Assembly: GCA_024500155.1 (NCBI GenBank)
Contig: CM044871.1
Coordinates: 38,356,228 to 38,420,227, forward strand
Source of the DNA: Chenopodium formosanum
Lineage: Eukaryota; Streptophyta; Magnoliopsida; Caryophyllales; Amaranthaceae
DNA: 64,000 nt
Reading direction: 5' to 3'
Shown here: positions 1 to 11,552 of the stretch, one piece after another
Layout of the letters: each line of letters begins with the position of its first letter
How positions within the stretch are numbered: the first letter of the stretch is position 1
Notes under the pieces: model-generated
Databases searched by the model: none
The model's input: only the letters and a program-made list of their open reading frames with translations
What the model was told of the DNA's origin: nothing
Position numbers and translations under genes: made by a program

Positions 1-509
1 GGAGTGGGGGCACAATTTATAACATGAGATTCATCATTAAGGGAATGAAGCACATCACAAGAAGGCATGGTAAATAATGAAGAATATTGAAACACACCAT
101 TAGCATCAACTTGAGCTTGCACTTCATTATCATGAACAAAAGGAGAAATAAAGTTGAAATCATGTGTTCTAGGTTCACTTAAGGGATCATGTGACAAATC
201 ATGGGAATTCATGCTAATATTAGAAGAATCAAGACATTGCATATCAATATTAGACTCATGATTACCCTTATCATAAAAATCCCTAGCAAGCCAAACATAA
301 AAATCCCAAGCATCATCAATTGACAAAGCTCTAAATTCACCATTATGCATACATTCAACTTCATCCCTAGTTTTCTCATTCAAACCAAAATAACAAATCT
401 CACAAGCCTCCCAAATATTACAACAATTATAGTCCAAAAATCCCTCAAGTCTATTGAAATATTCACAAAAAGGCTCATTGTCAAATTGAGGAAATGATAG
501 ACATGCCAT
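1..509 (-). CDS. E1 gag-like ORF (N-terminal 169 codons, runs off the left edge)
   Basis: Reading the complement from the ATG at 509 gives an uninterrupted frame to the window edge. The protein begins MACLSFPQFDNEPFCEYFNR and is rich in acidic, aromatic, Cys and His residues. It starts about 90 bases after the primer-binding site at 601-619, where gag begins in LTR elements, so I call it gag-like from position. The style (FPQFDNE, then EYFNRL, then DAWDFYVWLARDFYD) resembles short uncharacterised proteins I associate with plant Athila-like elements, but no zinc knuckle or protease is visible in this part. About 170 codons free of stops contrast with the broken genes elsewhere, so the copy is either young or held open. 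The in-frame start is clear; the end lies outside the window. Confidence 0.72.
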   Translation of the reverse strand, partial: MACLSFPQFDNEPFCEYFNRLEGFLDYNCCNIWEACEICYFGLNEKTRDEVECMHNGEFRALSIDDAWDFYVWLARDFYDKGNHESNIDMQCLDSSNISMNSHDLSHDPLSEPRTHDFNFISPFVHDNEVQAQVDANGVFQYSSLFTMPSCDVLHSLNDESHVINCAPT

Positions 510-600
510 TTTTATACAAAACAAACAAAAATCAAATAAGAGAAAAGTATATACAAAGACCTAGACTCAATCAATCAAAAACACTCAAACATAGACACCG

Positions 601-619
601 TTCCCCGGCAACGGCGCCA
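601..619 (-). other. E1 primer-binding site, tRNA-Asp type
   Basis: The complement reads TGGCGCCGTTGCCGGGGAA. This is the primer site I associate with tRNA-Asp in Athila-like elements. It lies three bases from the inferred LTR end at 623, which fixes the element orientation as minus. Confidence 0.85.
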
Positions 620-1592
620 TTTTGACTTTGACGAGGGGAAAACTAGGTCGTTATCTAATCTTCCCTCGGTCAAACTAAATTTATAAACACTTAACAAACC
701 TTAATACGATTATAGAGGCAAGTCAAGGGTCGAACCCAAAGGAACGGTAATGTTCAAGCACTTTCAATTAGGCGCCTAAGCTAGGTCGAAGACGAAGATA
801 AGAGAGAATACTAACAACTAACAAAACAAGTAACCAAGGAAATAAAACACTAGGAACGGGGATCAACAAGTAATCATGTCAATCGCAACAACTTGGGAAG
901 AGCATGCCAATCAAAGGTTGTGAGGACTAAATGATAAGAACAATCAATAGGAATCAAAGAGCTATCTCCTAATTGTTAAGCTAGGGTTCACTATGAATAA
1001 CAAACTAAGAGAATCACAATCAAAACCAATTGATAATTGCAATTCCTAAATCAATTGTTCATGTCATTAGCAATTACAATGCAATCTAGCATAATTCTCA
1101 AGGCCAAATTGAATTACACACATGCAAACCTTCACTAATCACTTTAATCTCAACAATCAATCAACACAATTCCCAAATTAATCACAATTAATCAATCATA
1201 CAAGTTTCATCCAATTCCTAGCCAAACAACTATTCAAGAATCATCATCTATCAACTAACAACTATGGAAATAAAGAATCTACAAAATATCAAGAACAATT
1301 ACACTAATCAAGCATCAAACATCAAAATTAAACCAAACAAACATCAAATTAAACAAAGCAATTGAATGAGATAGAGTTTAGAAATGCTCATCGATAATTC
1401 AGAAGATCTCCAACACAATTTTCACACTTGCATCTTCAATCTCTTAATCACCATTGAAATTCCTCACTTTCTCTCTCTAAAACCACTCCTAATCTAGCCT
1501 AATCTAGAGAGAGAAGCTCTCAACCTAAGAGAGAGAAAACTATTCTAAAACTAAAGAATTACATGAAAAATGAAGAATAAAGGAAACTAAAA

Positions 1593-1602
1593 ACTATATA
1601 AA
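1593..1602 (-). promoter_or_regulatory. E1 LTR TATA-like box
   Basis: The complement reads TTTATATAGT in an AT-rich stretch just upstream, in element sense, of an AG/CT-rich leader. It sits mid-LTR, where a promoter is expected. Confidence 0.5.
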
Positions 1603-1645
1603 CAAAAGGAGAAAAGAAGCTTAAAATTGTAAAAGACCCAGAAAC

Positions 1646-1842
1646 CCGCGCCCGCGGAGAAATCGGCCGCGCCCGCGGAGGTTAACGGACACCCCGATAG
1701 CCACGCCCGCGGCCCAAGCCCGCGCCTGCGGGGCCAAGGCCCACGCCCTCGGGACAACCGCGGGTGCTTACTGCCCAAATACGGCAGTTTTGGAGCTGCA
1801 GCAACCCCGCGCCCGGGGGTACTGTAGCCCACGCCTGCGGCA
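1646..1842. repeat. E1 cluster of CGCCCGCGG-type GC repeats
   Basis: About seven variants of GCGCCCGCGG occur in roughly 200 bases, for example at 1648-1657 and 1670-1679, with CACGCCCGCGG, CGCGCCTGCGG and CACGCCCTCGG forms after them. Many contain the palindrome CCGCGG. The surrounding LTR is AT-rich, so this is a sharp GC island. Frames that stay open through it are composition artefacts. Confidence 0.7.
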
Positions 1843-2351
1843 GTTTTCCAGGGCCAACTTCATAAGGCTTTAACTTCTGATCTAAGAATTGTATGAAGGC
1901 GTGCGACCTATCATTGGAAATCTCTTCAAGTCTAGTTTCCAACCCAACTTGAATCACCTTAATCCAATCTGTAGAACTTGAGATATGACTAAAACAATGC
2001 ACAAAGGTCCTATTTGATACTTTTCAATCCTTCGTTTTCCTTTGTTTCAAACTCAAATTCAATTCCGAAAAGTGCATATTGATCCTAGTGGGTGCTATTT
2101 TCAATTCCCATGCATATAGTCCGCGACGTACCTACAAAACAAGACAAAGAAACGGAGAAGCAAGAGAAATAGCCGAGAAATGAATAAAATGATAAGAAAG
2201 CCATTAAAAGCATGCATTTCTCTAAACTAACACAAAAACACGCAAATCGAGCATTATTCTCTAAAAACACGATATAAACGACTACAAAGGAGCATAGAAA
2301 TATAAAGAAAACATAGCCTAAAGGTGCCATAAATGGCACGGATCAGCGTGC

Positions 2352-2362
2352 AAGTGTTGCAT
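2352..2362. repeat. Target-site duplication of LINE L1, left copy
   Basis: AAGTGTTGCAT here is repeated at 3984-3994, directly after the A-tail. The pair defines L1's insertion point. Confidence 0.85.
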
Positions 2363-3983
2363 AACTTTACCAAAGAAAATTCTGAAAGAGATTGAGGCTA
2401 GATTCAGATGCTTTCTTTGGACTGGCTCCTCTGCTCCTGCTAGGAAATCTTTGGTTGCTTGGAACTATGTCTGTCTTCCTAAGGTCTGTGGTGGCTGGAA
2501 CCTACTTTCTCTCCCTGAGTGGAATAAGGCAGCTGTCACTTAGTTACTTTGGGATATTGCTCACAAGGCTGGTAATCTTTAGGTTAAGTGGGTCCATATT
2601 TATTATTTCAAGCATAAAGATTGTTGGACCACTCCTATCCCTGCTAAATGCTCTTGGTTTTTGAAGAAAATTCTAAGTTGTAGAGATATTGTGAATGATC
2701 AAGGGGGATGGGATTGTTTCATATAGGGCAATAAGATGAAAATCAAGAAGCTTTATGCTGCTATTAGGCCTCAAGTCCCTAAGGTTCCTTGGAAGAGGAT
2801 CATTTGTCATAACTTGGAAACTCCTAAAAGTGTGTTTATCTTGTGGCTAGCTCTGTGGGATAGGCTTGTTACTAAGGATAGGTTGCTGCAATGGCACATC
2901 TCTTGTGATCCAAGGTGTTTCTTTTGCTTGAATAGTAATGAAAGTGTTCAACACTTATTCTTTGATTGTGAGTACTCTAGACAGGTTTGGAACAAGGTTC
3001 TGAGTATTTTACATGTCTCCAAGCCTGTTCAGCAGTTTGATGATGAGATTGAATGGTTGAAGAAAATCTGCAAAAGTTCCAGAATAAAAAACAAAGTGAT
3101 CCAAGTTGCCTTCACTAAAACAGTCTATGGTATTTGGATACAGAGGAATGCAGTTATGTTCACTGGTTGTTGTAAGCCTGCTGATGTTCTAGTCAGGGAT
3201 ATTATCTTTCATTCAGCTTGTAGAATCCCGGCTGGAAGCAAGCACTTGATTGTGTAGTTTTCTGCTCAGTTGGGTTGACAGGGAGCTGCAGTTCTGGTTG
3301 TTGTTCTAACTGGTTTTTGCTGTTGTCCTGTTCTGGTTCCAGGTTGCTGTTATTGTTCTGGTTTTCTGAAGTCTGCAGCAGCTTGGGTTTTTGTTTGCTG
3401 CAGCTTGGATGGAGCTGCATTTGTTGCTGTTTCTGCGGTTGCTCTGTTCTGGCAGGTTGTTCTGATGCAGCAAGTCTTTCAAGTTGCTGCTGTTGCTGTT
3501 TTGGTCTGCTGTTGTTGTTTCTGGTTTGCTGCTATTGATGTTTCTGTTTTCTGGTCAGCAAGTCTGACAGCAAGTCTGCTGCAGCTTTGGTGCTGGTTTT
3601 GCTTTTCTGATTTGGCAGCCGGTGGTTTAGTGTCTTTCTCTTTTTATTTTAGCTGCTTTAGCTTCTTTGTTTGCTGGTATAGGCTGGTTTTGGTGCTTTC
3701 AGCTGCTGTTTTTGTCTATTTTTCTATGCTAGTTCTGTTTTAGGTTTTTTTGTCTGGTCCTGGCTCTCAGAACCCTTCCTAGAAGGTGGCTGTGAGCTTG
3801 AGTCCAGTAGTTGTCCTTGTTTCTCTCAAGCACCCTTCCTAGAAGGTGGTTTGGGTAGATTCTTGGACTGTTGGTGTTGGTTTGGCCTTTTTGGTCTGTG
3901 GTGTTTGGTGTTGTTACAGCTTAGCTTCTTGTAAGTTTATAACTTTCTTATTTTGGCAATAAAATTCATATTTACCAAAAAAA
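2363..3983 (+). mobile_element. L1: 5'-truncated L1-type LINE
   Basis: It is bounded by the 11-bp duplication AAGTGTTGCAT and ends with AATAAAA and an A-run (3976-3985). It carries only the C-terminal part of the reverse transcriptase ORF, followed by a T/G-rich 3' UTR of about 700 bases. The 3' UTR contains two copies of CCTTCCTAGAAGGTGG (about 3773 and 3833), and a second LINE fragment (L2, 38267-38800) shares this tail. Truncation at the 5' end with an A-tail and target duplication is the usual product of target-primed reverse transcription. Confidence 0.9.
2366..3258 (+). pseudogene. LINE ORF2 C-terminal fragment (end of RT and zf-RVT domain)
   Basis: Translation gives the end of a plant LINE reverse transcriptase (CFLWTG, then SLVAWNYVCLPK, then GGWNL, then LPEWNKAAV). 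A zf-RVT domain follows: KSVFILWLALWDRLVTKDRL, CFFCLNSNESVQHLFFDCEY, then W. The Cys-x2-Cys and His..Cys pattern of the zinc-binding segment is present. In-frame stops lie in the first third (near 2540, 2585 and 2730), after which a clean frame runs 2736-3257 to a natural stop. The RT catalytic core and endonuclease are missing through 5' truncation. The protein would have acted in target-primed reverse transcription; this copy cannot. Confidence 0.85.
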
Positions 3984-3994
3984 AAGTGTTGCAT
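3984..3994. repeat. Target-site duplication of LINE L1, right copy
   Basis: AAGTGTTGCAT follows the A-tail directly and matches 2352-2362. Confidence 0.85.
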
Positions 3995-4061
3995 GACTGC
4001 TGTCATGGATGCCGCTATTGATGTTGTTGTTTCTTCTTGCAGTAGTGGTTGCTATAAAGCA

Positions 4062-4182
4062 GCTAGCCATCATGGCTAGCCTAGGATGGCCACACATGGT
4101 GGCCTGTAGCCAACAGCAATACTGATGCCGCTACTGACTTACGGCAGTGGGAGCTAGGAAAGCGCCTAGCCACCGTGGCTAG
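4062..4182. repeat. E2 GC island with nested inverted repeats
   Basis: GCTAGCCATCATGGCTAGC (4062-4080) is a perfect 9-bp inverted repeat around one base. CTAGCCACCGTGGCTAG (4166-4182) is an 8-bp version whose inner pair is changed from T-A to C-G. A third, GGCCAC-ACATG-GTGGCC, lies at about 4086-4102. The island ends in an A-run at about 4228. Confidence 0.8.
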
Positions 4183-7100
4183 CCTCGGCTGGCCAACCAT
4201 GGTGGCTAGCGGTGTGCGGTGGTTTTCAAAAAAAAAAAAATATTTGGTTTTAAAATTATTTCAAGATAAAATCAGTTTTATTTTGGATAAAATCAAATTT
4301 CAAAAGTTGACTAATTTGATATTATCCATATTTAAAGTGTTAATTTTCATAATTATCCATAACTAAAGTGGTTAATTTTGGATAAGATTTGTTAGGATAT
4401 TCTGAGCATATTCCAAAAGGATAATAATTGATTTAAATACTGTGATTATCCCATAATTAATTTTAGGATAATAATTGATTTAAAATTTTGTGATTGGCTA
4501 GTAATTAGGATAGAATCTCCTAAGTTAGTTTGGATAATCTTTGAGGATAAATATGATTTATCTTTTAATATTAAACTAAGATTTGATTTTATCTCATGCC
4601 TAATTTAAAATATACGATATTTTATTGATGTTCATGAATAATATATGATATTATCTAATTGCAGTAATTAAAATATGAGATATTTAGATGCCATGTTTCC
4701 TTAAGTGTGAACATTTGATGTTGTAGTTTAGGAAAGCATAATGAGTGATTTATTATGTGACACTTTATAATATATGATATTATTTATTGCTATATATTGA
4801 CTAGTATGGCCCATAATTCTAAATACGATCTACGCATCGTTTCATATTTTTGTAATCTAAATATAGTTTGCGTACCGTTAAGTATTTTTGTAATTTATTT
4901 TATTTTATTTTAGTAGTAGATAGAATATAATAATATTACAGGTTGCAGTTGATCCTAGAAGCCAATGGAGTGGAGGCCCAAAGGAACAAGATGGATGAGA
5001 TCCATGAAGATTTAAGTGGGAGCCTTTTCAGCTTTATTAGTTTTCTTAGGATTAAGGGGCCATACTATGTCATGTTTAATTATGCATTAGTAGATTATGC
5101 ATGTTAGATTTATTTTATGTTGATTGATGATGCTCTAGAGTTCACTAAATAATCACAACATAATAAATCTATATCCCAGTAATATTGAGGTTACTTTTCC
5201 AATTGAATACCCAACAATTCTTAGATGGTGAGTGATAGGTCGACCTCTGCAGAGTGTCACTTGTTGTTTTAGGATTGTGGGGTAGATCACGTTCTACATA
5301 TTTAATTGGTTATACTCAACAAGGTTACCTAAAGCGTTTAGAACCTTGAAGCTAAGTGTAATAATTAAACATGTGAAGGGTAATTATTCCAAGAGTTGCA
5401 GGAATCGTAACCAATAAAGAGTTTACTTACCTTGAAAATGCAATGCTTGATGGTAGGGCCTCGGTCTGGTCAACTACAGCACAAATAAAGGATCTTGGAA
5501 TCATTTAATTCAATGGGAATCAATTAAAATTGAATAAATGCTTTAAAGTTACCAAACTTAAATCGCTTATGGTACTTTAAATTTTACTAAACATTATAAT
5601 TGAATTTTGCGTTCACTTACAAGTAACATGCCGTTCTAATTTTATTATTATATATATAATCTCCTCGATTGAAAATAAAGTTGAGAAATGTTCTCAAAAG
5701 GTTAAAAGATAATCCATAAACCTATATTCCAATTTTGCTAAGATGGTTTAACAGGCAAGTTTTAAAAACCCATGTTAAATGTCTAAGGTTGGTTATTTTC
5801 AAAATGTTTGCGTAAAATGCCAACACATCTTGATTTTGAAAAGTGTTTCAAGGGATATAATGATGTGGGAGGTACAAACCCTCTAAAAGACAAGTATAGA
5901 AGTCCAACAAAATCTCTTATCCTCAATATGATTTAATATAAGAAAGTGATTGGAAATTTTTATGATCAAACATTGATCAAATGGCATTATTCTTCGTCCA
6001 TTTCATATAGAGTTGGATAGTTGATTAAACTCTACTATGAATAATGATTGAATAGACTTAACAAAATCATGAAAAGTGCTTAAAGTAGTTAAGCAAAGCA
6101 TCATTTTGAACCTAAGAGAAATGTTCTAAGTGGGTCAAATGGGAAAGATTTAGGAATATATGAGGATTGCATTAAGAAGTTATAGGCCAAGAAATGCAAA
6201 CAAGTTGCTACTTCTCAAACCTAGACTACTAAAAGTTGTTATGAACAACAAATGTTTCAAATTAAATGGACCAATTCCAATTTATTAGAAACACCTCATA
6301 TAGTTGGAAGGTAAAATAATGGAAATGTTCCAATTTAAGAAGTATATTATAGAAATTGATTTAGCATATTGCTACTTCTTGGACATACGATGTCTTGTTT
6401 AGTTCACTCATTAAACAATGCGGTTGAAATAAAGGAAGAAGTTATGGCTAAGGGATAAATAAATCTACAAGTTTAGAAGCAAATGTTGCTACTTCACAAG
6501 TAGAATCTACAAGTCTGGAAGCAAAAGTTGCAACTTTACAAGTAGAACTTATATTTCACCTTACCTAGTTATTGACTAGAATTAAATAAATGTTATTCAT
6601 TCTTGTCATTATCAAAACAAACCCATTCAATGTTAGTAATGACTAAGCATTGAAGATTCAAAAACATGGATTAAATGTTATTCTATGCTTCATTGAGTCA
6701 TAATATGTTTTGAATTGCTAAATACGTTTAAAGTTCTATATGATAGAAATAATTAAACCATTTCTATATATTTATTGTCTCTAATATGTCAATTAATTTG
6801 AATGAAAAATGAATATTGCATGTGGAAGATCCAAAGGGATGGACTTTCAATATCATTGGATTATGAATCCATTGTTACATGTAATTATCATTCTAATTTG
6901 AAAATTTGTTTAAGTCACCATTTAGAGAAATGATGATGCGAACTCGAAGTCGAATACATATTGATGTAAGAAAACCAAAGGTTCAAAGGCTAGAACAAAC
7001 AAATGAAACTTCTTTTGTGATACAATCCTTTGTGCTTAGTTGAAGCATAAATGTGAACGTCTTGAAAAAGTTCAAAAATCCAATATGAAGTTCATAATCA

Positions 7101-9723
7101 ACTTGACAAGATAATAAATACACTGCAATATGATAGTAATGGTGAAAGTTTGAGTCAAGAAATTCACTTGGCAATATATATTCAAAATATTGAAACATGA
7201 TCGTAAATGAGAGTTTAAGCCAAGACCTTGATAAACATCCAAGAGTTGTGAAATCGTTTTACAACAAACTCAAAAAGAAAACCTTGTGAAGTGTTTATGA
7301 AAGGAGCTATCAATCTATATGAGATATATTTTGATAATGGATGAAATTGCCTATCTTCTAACCATTATTTAAGGGATATAATTTTAAGATGAGCTACAAA
7401 ACTAGTCAAACTATATATGTCAAATCAAAATGTAGCAAAGACTTCATATATGATATGGATAAGAAGAGTTCTTATAAAGTCTTTCTACAAAGAAAGGAAT
7501 AAAAGTTGTATTAAATCGTTTAATACACGATCAATTCCTATACATAGCACAGGGTACTACTACACAAATCATACTTAACACAGAATGTTTGTTTCTCAAG
7601 TAGGTGCCCTTATGGAAACTTGTTCCAAAAGGTCAAGTGGGAGTAGTATAAATCTTGAAAGAGTTTGAGAAAAGCAATAAAAAAATGGTTGAAACCATGG
7701 TTAGTTCACCCTATGCTAAATGTGCCTCCTCAAAAGGCAAGTGGGAGTATAAGAATCTCGAAAGAATTTGAAAACATTGAAAAGTTCAAGAAAAGTTAAT
7801 TCGAAAATCTTGACGAAATTCGAGAAATAATCAAATAAAAGCAACAATATGAGCATTATTCACCTTATGTTATAAATGACAATTCGTGGTCTCATTAAGT
7901 GTAATGGGAATAATAACCATGTGTCGAAGGTAGTACATTCTAACTGCACATCCTCTATTGTCATTTCTCATTGAAACTAAACAAAGTTATTGTATAAGTT
8001 TCAATTGTTGTATCAAAAACCCACTATGATGACTAGCATATGTAAACCTTAGCCAAAGAAATATGATTTCATATTGACTAAGAGTTTCAAAATATTGATT
8101 TTGGAACCTATAATTATGCATGTAATAAAGATGATTTGACAAGTTATAACTCAAGTGATTTAAAAACCAGGAAATCTGAAATAGATTCTAATCTGTAAGC
8201 AAGTGTATGACACTTGAATAATTTTCCTAATTGGGTGAGACCCATTATAAGCAAAACAGACAAGAAAGAAAAATGTATTCTAACTAGAGCAAAGACTTGT
8301 TAAAGGATTCAACTAATTCATAGTAAGATGAAACCTTTACATTAGTCATGTTGCAAATATTTATTAAAGATATTTTTGTGATTTCTACCTTATAAGATTT
8401 GGTAGATGGATTTCAAAGCGCTTTCTTGAAATGGTTCATGAAAGAAGATCTGTATATGATACAATCAGAATTGTTTTGAAAATCCAATAATCCTAAGTAT
8501 GCATAAAAGATCCAATAATGGAGTAAGTAAGCATCATGGAGTTAGTGTTCTTAATTTTGTGAGCTAACCAAATCGTTTGATGTTCTTGTAAAATGAAGAA
8601 AAGGTCTTGTGTAAACAAGATGTTTACTAGGAACTATATAGTGTTCTTGTTCTAGTATAAAAAGCAATTATTCATCGCTTGAAGAGTCAAGTGATAATCA
8701 ATGCATTTTGTATGAAAAACCTTGAAGAGGATGATGTGTACATTTGGGATTCAATATCTATATAGATAGGTCTCTAACAAGGGAATAAACGCGTCGTCAA
8801 TTGTCTATCCCTAGATCAAATACAATTTATACAACCTAAACAAACCTAATACAAGTATAAGGCAAGCATAGGGGTTGAACCACAGGGAACGAATAAACAC
8901 CACCAAATGTTATCGATAATTAAGCTAGTCCGGAATAGGATATAAATAAACTAAAGTCTAAGGAAACTAAAACTAGAGATAAAACATTAAGGGAAATGGT
9001 CTAGGAGTAGCAATCACTCAAGCATAACAAAGGCATAGAAGTTGAATTAATTATGAACTAAACATGCTCGAATATCGAAGTAAGGTCTAATCTAGCCGCC
9101 TTCCAAGGTTAATTGGCTTCTCCTAACATAGCCTCTATGTTTCCACACTAAAACCATATATTGGGAGGTGCAATCAAAGAACAATCGATAGTAATGAATC
9201 CTAACTTAGTCAACTTTTGTTCCTTGTTAGCAAAGATTCACCTTTAATCAACCAACAATGTGCACTTGCAAGAAGATCAAAGAATATCAAGCAAATAAAG
9301 ACTTTAATCACAAATAAATCAATTCCAAACCCTAGAACATGCTCAAGATCCAACTACACCACAACCATCCCCTTAATGGGGGAATTACTCACTAATCATG
9401 ATAACAACAAGATTAATCAACAAATAATCAAGAATCAACATGATTAACAAGCAATACCAACAACAAAAATAATAATCAAAAGAAGGCAAATAAAATAGAG
9501 GAGAGAGAGTTAGAGATTCTCATTGATTGAATGTGAAAATCTACAAGCAAGATGATCAATCTTCCTCTTCAATATCCAATCTCGACAATGGTGAAACCAT
9601 CACTTTCTCTCTCTAAACTACTCTAATCCTAAGCTAAACCTAGAGAGAGAAGCTCTCTTAAAAACTAATTAGAGAATAGAATAATTATTAAATGTTCCCC
9701 CTACAAATTATCCCAAAAATGGG

Positions 9724-9731
9724 TATTTATA
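9724..9731 (-). promoter_or_regulatory. E3 LTR TATA box
   Basis: The complement reads TATAAATA in the context CTTAGTATAAATACCC, mid-LTR, upstream in sense of a CT-rich leader and an AGAGAGAAG stretch. Confidence 0.65.
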
Positions 9732-10062
9732 CTAAGCTAAGAAAAATAGAAAAATAAAGGAAGGAAATTAATAAAGAAAAAGAATTAAGAAAAGGAAAAT
9801 AAAATAAAACTAAAGAAACGAAATTAAAAGAAAAAGAAATTAAAATAATAAAACCCAAAAATCCCATCCAAAATTGAAACAATCAGACTCCCCATTTCCT
9901 TCGCATTTGGCTGCTTTGAACTCCATTGAAGCACATCACCATCACCATCGTTCATCAACCATTGATAACAATAATCAACGGAAATCATCAAGCATCATCT
10001 TCGACCTTCAATATCAACCGTTCAATATTATTAATTATCATGTGCCAAGCTTGTGAAATGGT

Positions 10063-10240
10063 TCGGTCGAACCGAGGGTAGGTTCGAACGAACTACGGGG
10101 TTGGTTCAGTCGAACCATGGGTGTGTTCGACCGAACCATGGGTGTGTTCAACCACACCTCTTCAATTTAGAAAACTTCCAATGTTTCTGACTCTTTTGGC
10201 ACTTCGACCGAACTCCTCAACGGTTTGCCCGAACCCGATC
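10063..10240. repeat. E3 cluster of GGTTCG(GT)CGAACC-type inverted repeats
   Basis: GGTTCGGTCGAACC, GGTTCGAACGAAC, GGTTCAGTCGAACC, GTTCGACCGAACC and CTTCGACCGAAC follow one another, most as a 5-6 bp inverted repeat around two central bases. The core CGACCG or CGGTCG is shared with the repeats of E6, but the arms differ. Confidence 0.75.
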
Positions 10241-11118
10241 AATTTGCGATTTGCTCTGATTATGGCTGTTGCTTATGCGAATTGGTGATTTGTTGTGGCG
10301 TAATTGCTGCTGATGTAATTGATGTTGGGTGCTTGCAATTGGTGGCTGATTTTTTGCTGTAAATTGGTGCGGTTGTGTTGTGGTTGCGCAGAGAGGAGAG
10401 CTGCGAGGGGAAGGAAGCAGCGGTGGTGACTGCTCTATTGAGAGTTGGGTTGGGGTGCGGTTGGAGGTTGACGGTGGTGCAGGTGGTGTTACTGCTGGTT
10501 TGGTGAAGGGTGAGTTGTGGTTGTGAGATGTGGGGGTCTAGTTGTGGTCATGTGAAGTGGAGCAGGGGAATTGTTGATTGATGATGGAGGTTGGTGCAGC
10601 GAAGGTGAAGAAGAGTTGGAGAAGGGGAGGCTGTTTTAATGTGGTGTAGGATAGGGGAAATAGAGAGGGAGTGAGTGGTGTAGGATAGGAGATGGTGGGA
10701 GGTAAGCTGGCAGCATGCTTGTGAAATGGGCATTTGGCGTTTGACTCAAATTGGAACCCGAATTCACTTGACATAAAACCTGATCCCCTACACACAAAAC
10801 CGAAGGAAGGAATTGGGATAAATAAAATAAAATAAATAAAATGGAAATAAATAAAATAAAATATAAAATAAAAGGAATAAACTAAAGGTAACAAAATTAA
10901 ATAAAACTATACAAGCAAATAAAATAAAATAAAATAAGAAAATAAACTTAAAACTAATAAAATCAAGAAAAGAACTAAAACATGCCAAAATAACAAAATA
11001 AACAACAAACATTATTAAAGAGAAAACAAGAGAATAAAAGGGAAAAATACGAGAAAACAAGCATGAAAATAACCTAAACACTACCCCTAGGAGTGACATA
11101 AATGTCACTCATCAAATT

Positions 11119-11136
11119 CCCCCAAGCTAAATCTTT
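11119..11136 (-). other. E3 polypurine tract
   Basis: The complement reads TTTAGCTTGGGGGAATT and abuts the LTR start TGATGAGTGAC. It primes plus-strand synthesis and confirms that the LTR to its left is the 3' LTR. Confidence 0.75.
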
Positions 11137-11547
11137 GCTCGTCCTCGAGCAAAGCTAGGGCAAAAGAGAATAAGATGAAATTATTGAAAGCAAAAGAAAC
11201 AAAATAAAAAGAACGGGAAAGAATGTACACTAACTCACTGCCGTAGGAATCACGAATGCATTTAGCGTATGCATCAAGCCCTTTAAACCCCCATGTCGCT
11301 AAAGAGGACGAGTAAGCTCTCGTTAGGGTTTCCTAAGAGGTTTAACCCACAAATCTTGGCAACACATACCATTCAAGGCAAAGGTAAAATCAAGAAAACT
11401 CAAGCTTTGATAGTTCAAACCAAATACAAACATCGGGCTAAGTGCACAAGAATACAATCTTTTCTAGACATTAAAGGTAGCCAAGCAAAAGAATAGCTAA
11501 GGTTGGTACACACATAAAGCATGCAAAGGGTAGAGACCTTAGAGGGA
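11137..11547 (-). mobile_element. E3 3' internal non-coding region, part 1
   Basis: This untranslated region, in element sense, lies just upstream of the polypurine tract. No coding frame is supported. It is interrupted at 11548-11552 by insertion of E4 and resumes at 21808. Confidence 0.65.
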
Positions 11548-11552
11548 CTTAG
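11548..11552. repeat. Target-site duplication of E4, left copy
   Basis: CTTAG here matches CTTAG at 21803-21807. Confidence 0.85.

Larger units (their letters stand above)
623..2345 (-). mobile_element. E1 5' LTR (Athila-like Ty3/gypsy)
   Basis: The sense strand starts TGATCCGTGCC at 2345 and ends GTCA at 623, next to the primer site. It contains a TATA-like box, a GC-rich repeat cluster and a hairpin at the very start. It is similar in layout to the LTR at about 8775-11118 (E3), especially at the end near 640-760, which aligns with 8780-8910. The right boundary at 2345 is placed by that similarity, and the expected 5-bp duplication partner lies outside the window. Confidence 0.75.
2346..8775 (+). 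mobile_element. E2: decayed copia-related leader and interior, plus strand
   Basis: This stretch (minus the LINE at 2363-3983) aligns in order with the 5' leader of the copia element E4 read on its sense strand. It has a GC-rich island (3995-4220) and then AT-rich sequence. A doubled segment ending in TATTTTTGTAA follows (about 4825-4895, matching the complement of 18550-18635). Further on, the phrase GGTTATACTCAAC (5308-5320) matches the complement near 18115. A segment near 5480-5600 matches the sequence just before E4's gag start. Beyond about 5650 I see no gag or pol frame, only AT-rich text with small duplications (about 41 bases at 6462-6546) and repeated AAGTGGGAG polypurine phrases (about 7640 and 7740). 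It is probably a non-autonomous or very old relative. The left end is cut by E1 and the right by E3. Confidence 0.6.
8775..11118 (-). mobile_element. E3 3' LTR (Athila-like Ty3/gypsy)
   Basis: The sense strand begins TGATGAGTGACATTTATGTC at 11118, directly after a polypurine tract. The far end, near 8775-8800, is placed by alignment with E1's LTR end and is approximate; I could not see a clean CA terminus. The LTR has a TATA box (about 9724), a cluster of TTCGACCGAA-type repeats (10063-10240) and a GT-rich stretch (10250-10720). Open frames here are short and read through simple repeats. No primer site lies to the left, as expected for a 3' LTR. Confidence 0.75.

Noticed and set aside
3275..3743. 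Leu/Cys/Val-rich frames after the LINE ORF
   Set aside because: This is T/G-rich LINE 3' UTR, homologous to L2, where the same frames are not kept.
10538..11108. Phe/Ile/Leu-rich minus-strand frames that look like membrane proteins
   Set aside because: AAATAAAATAAA-type repeats in the E3 LTR give hydrophobic text in any frame.
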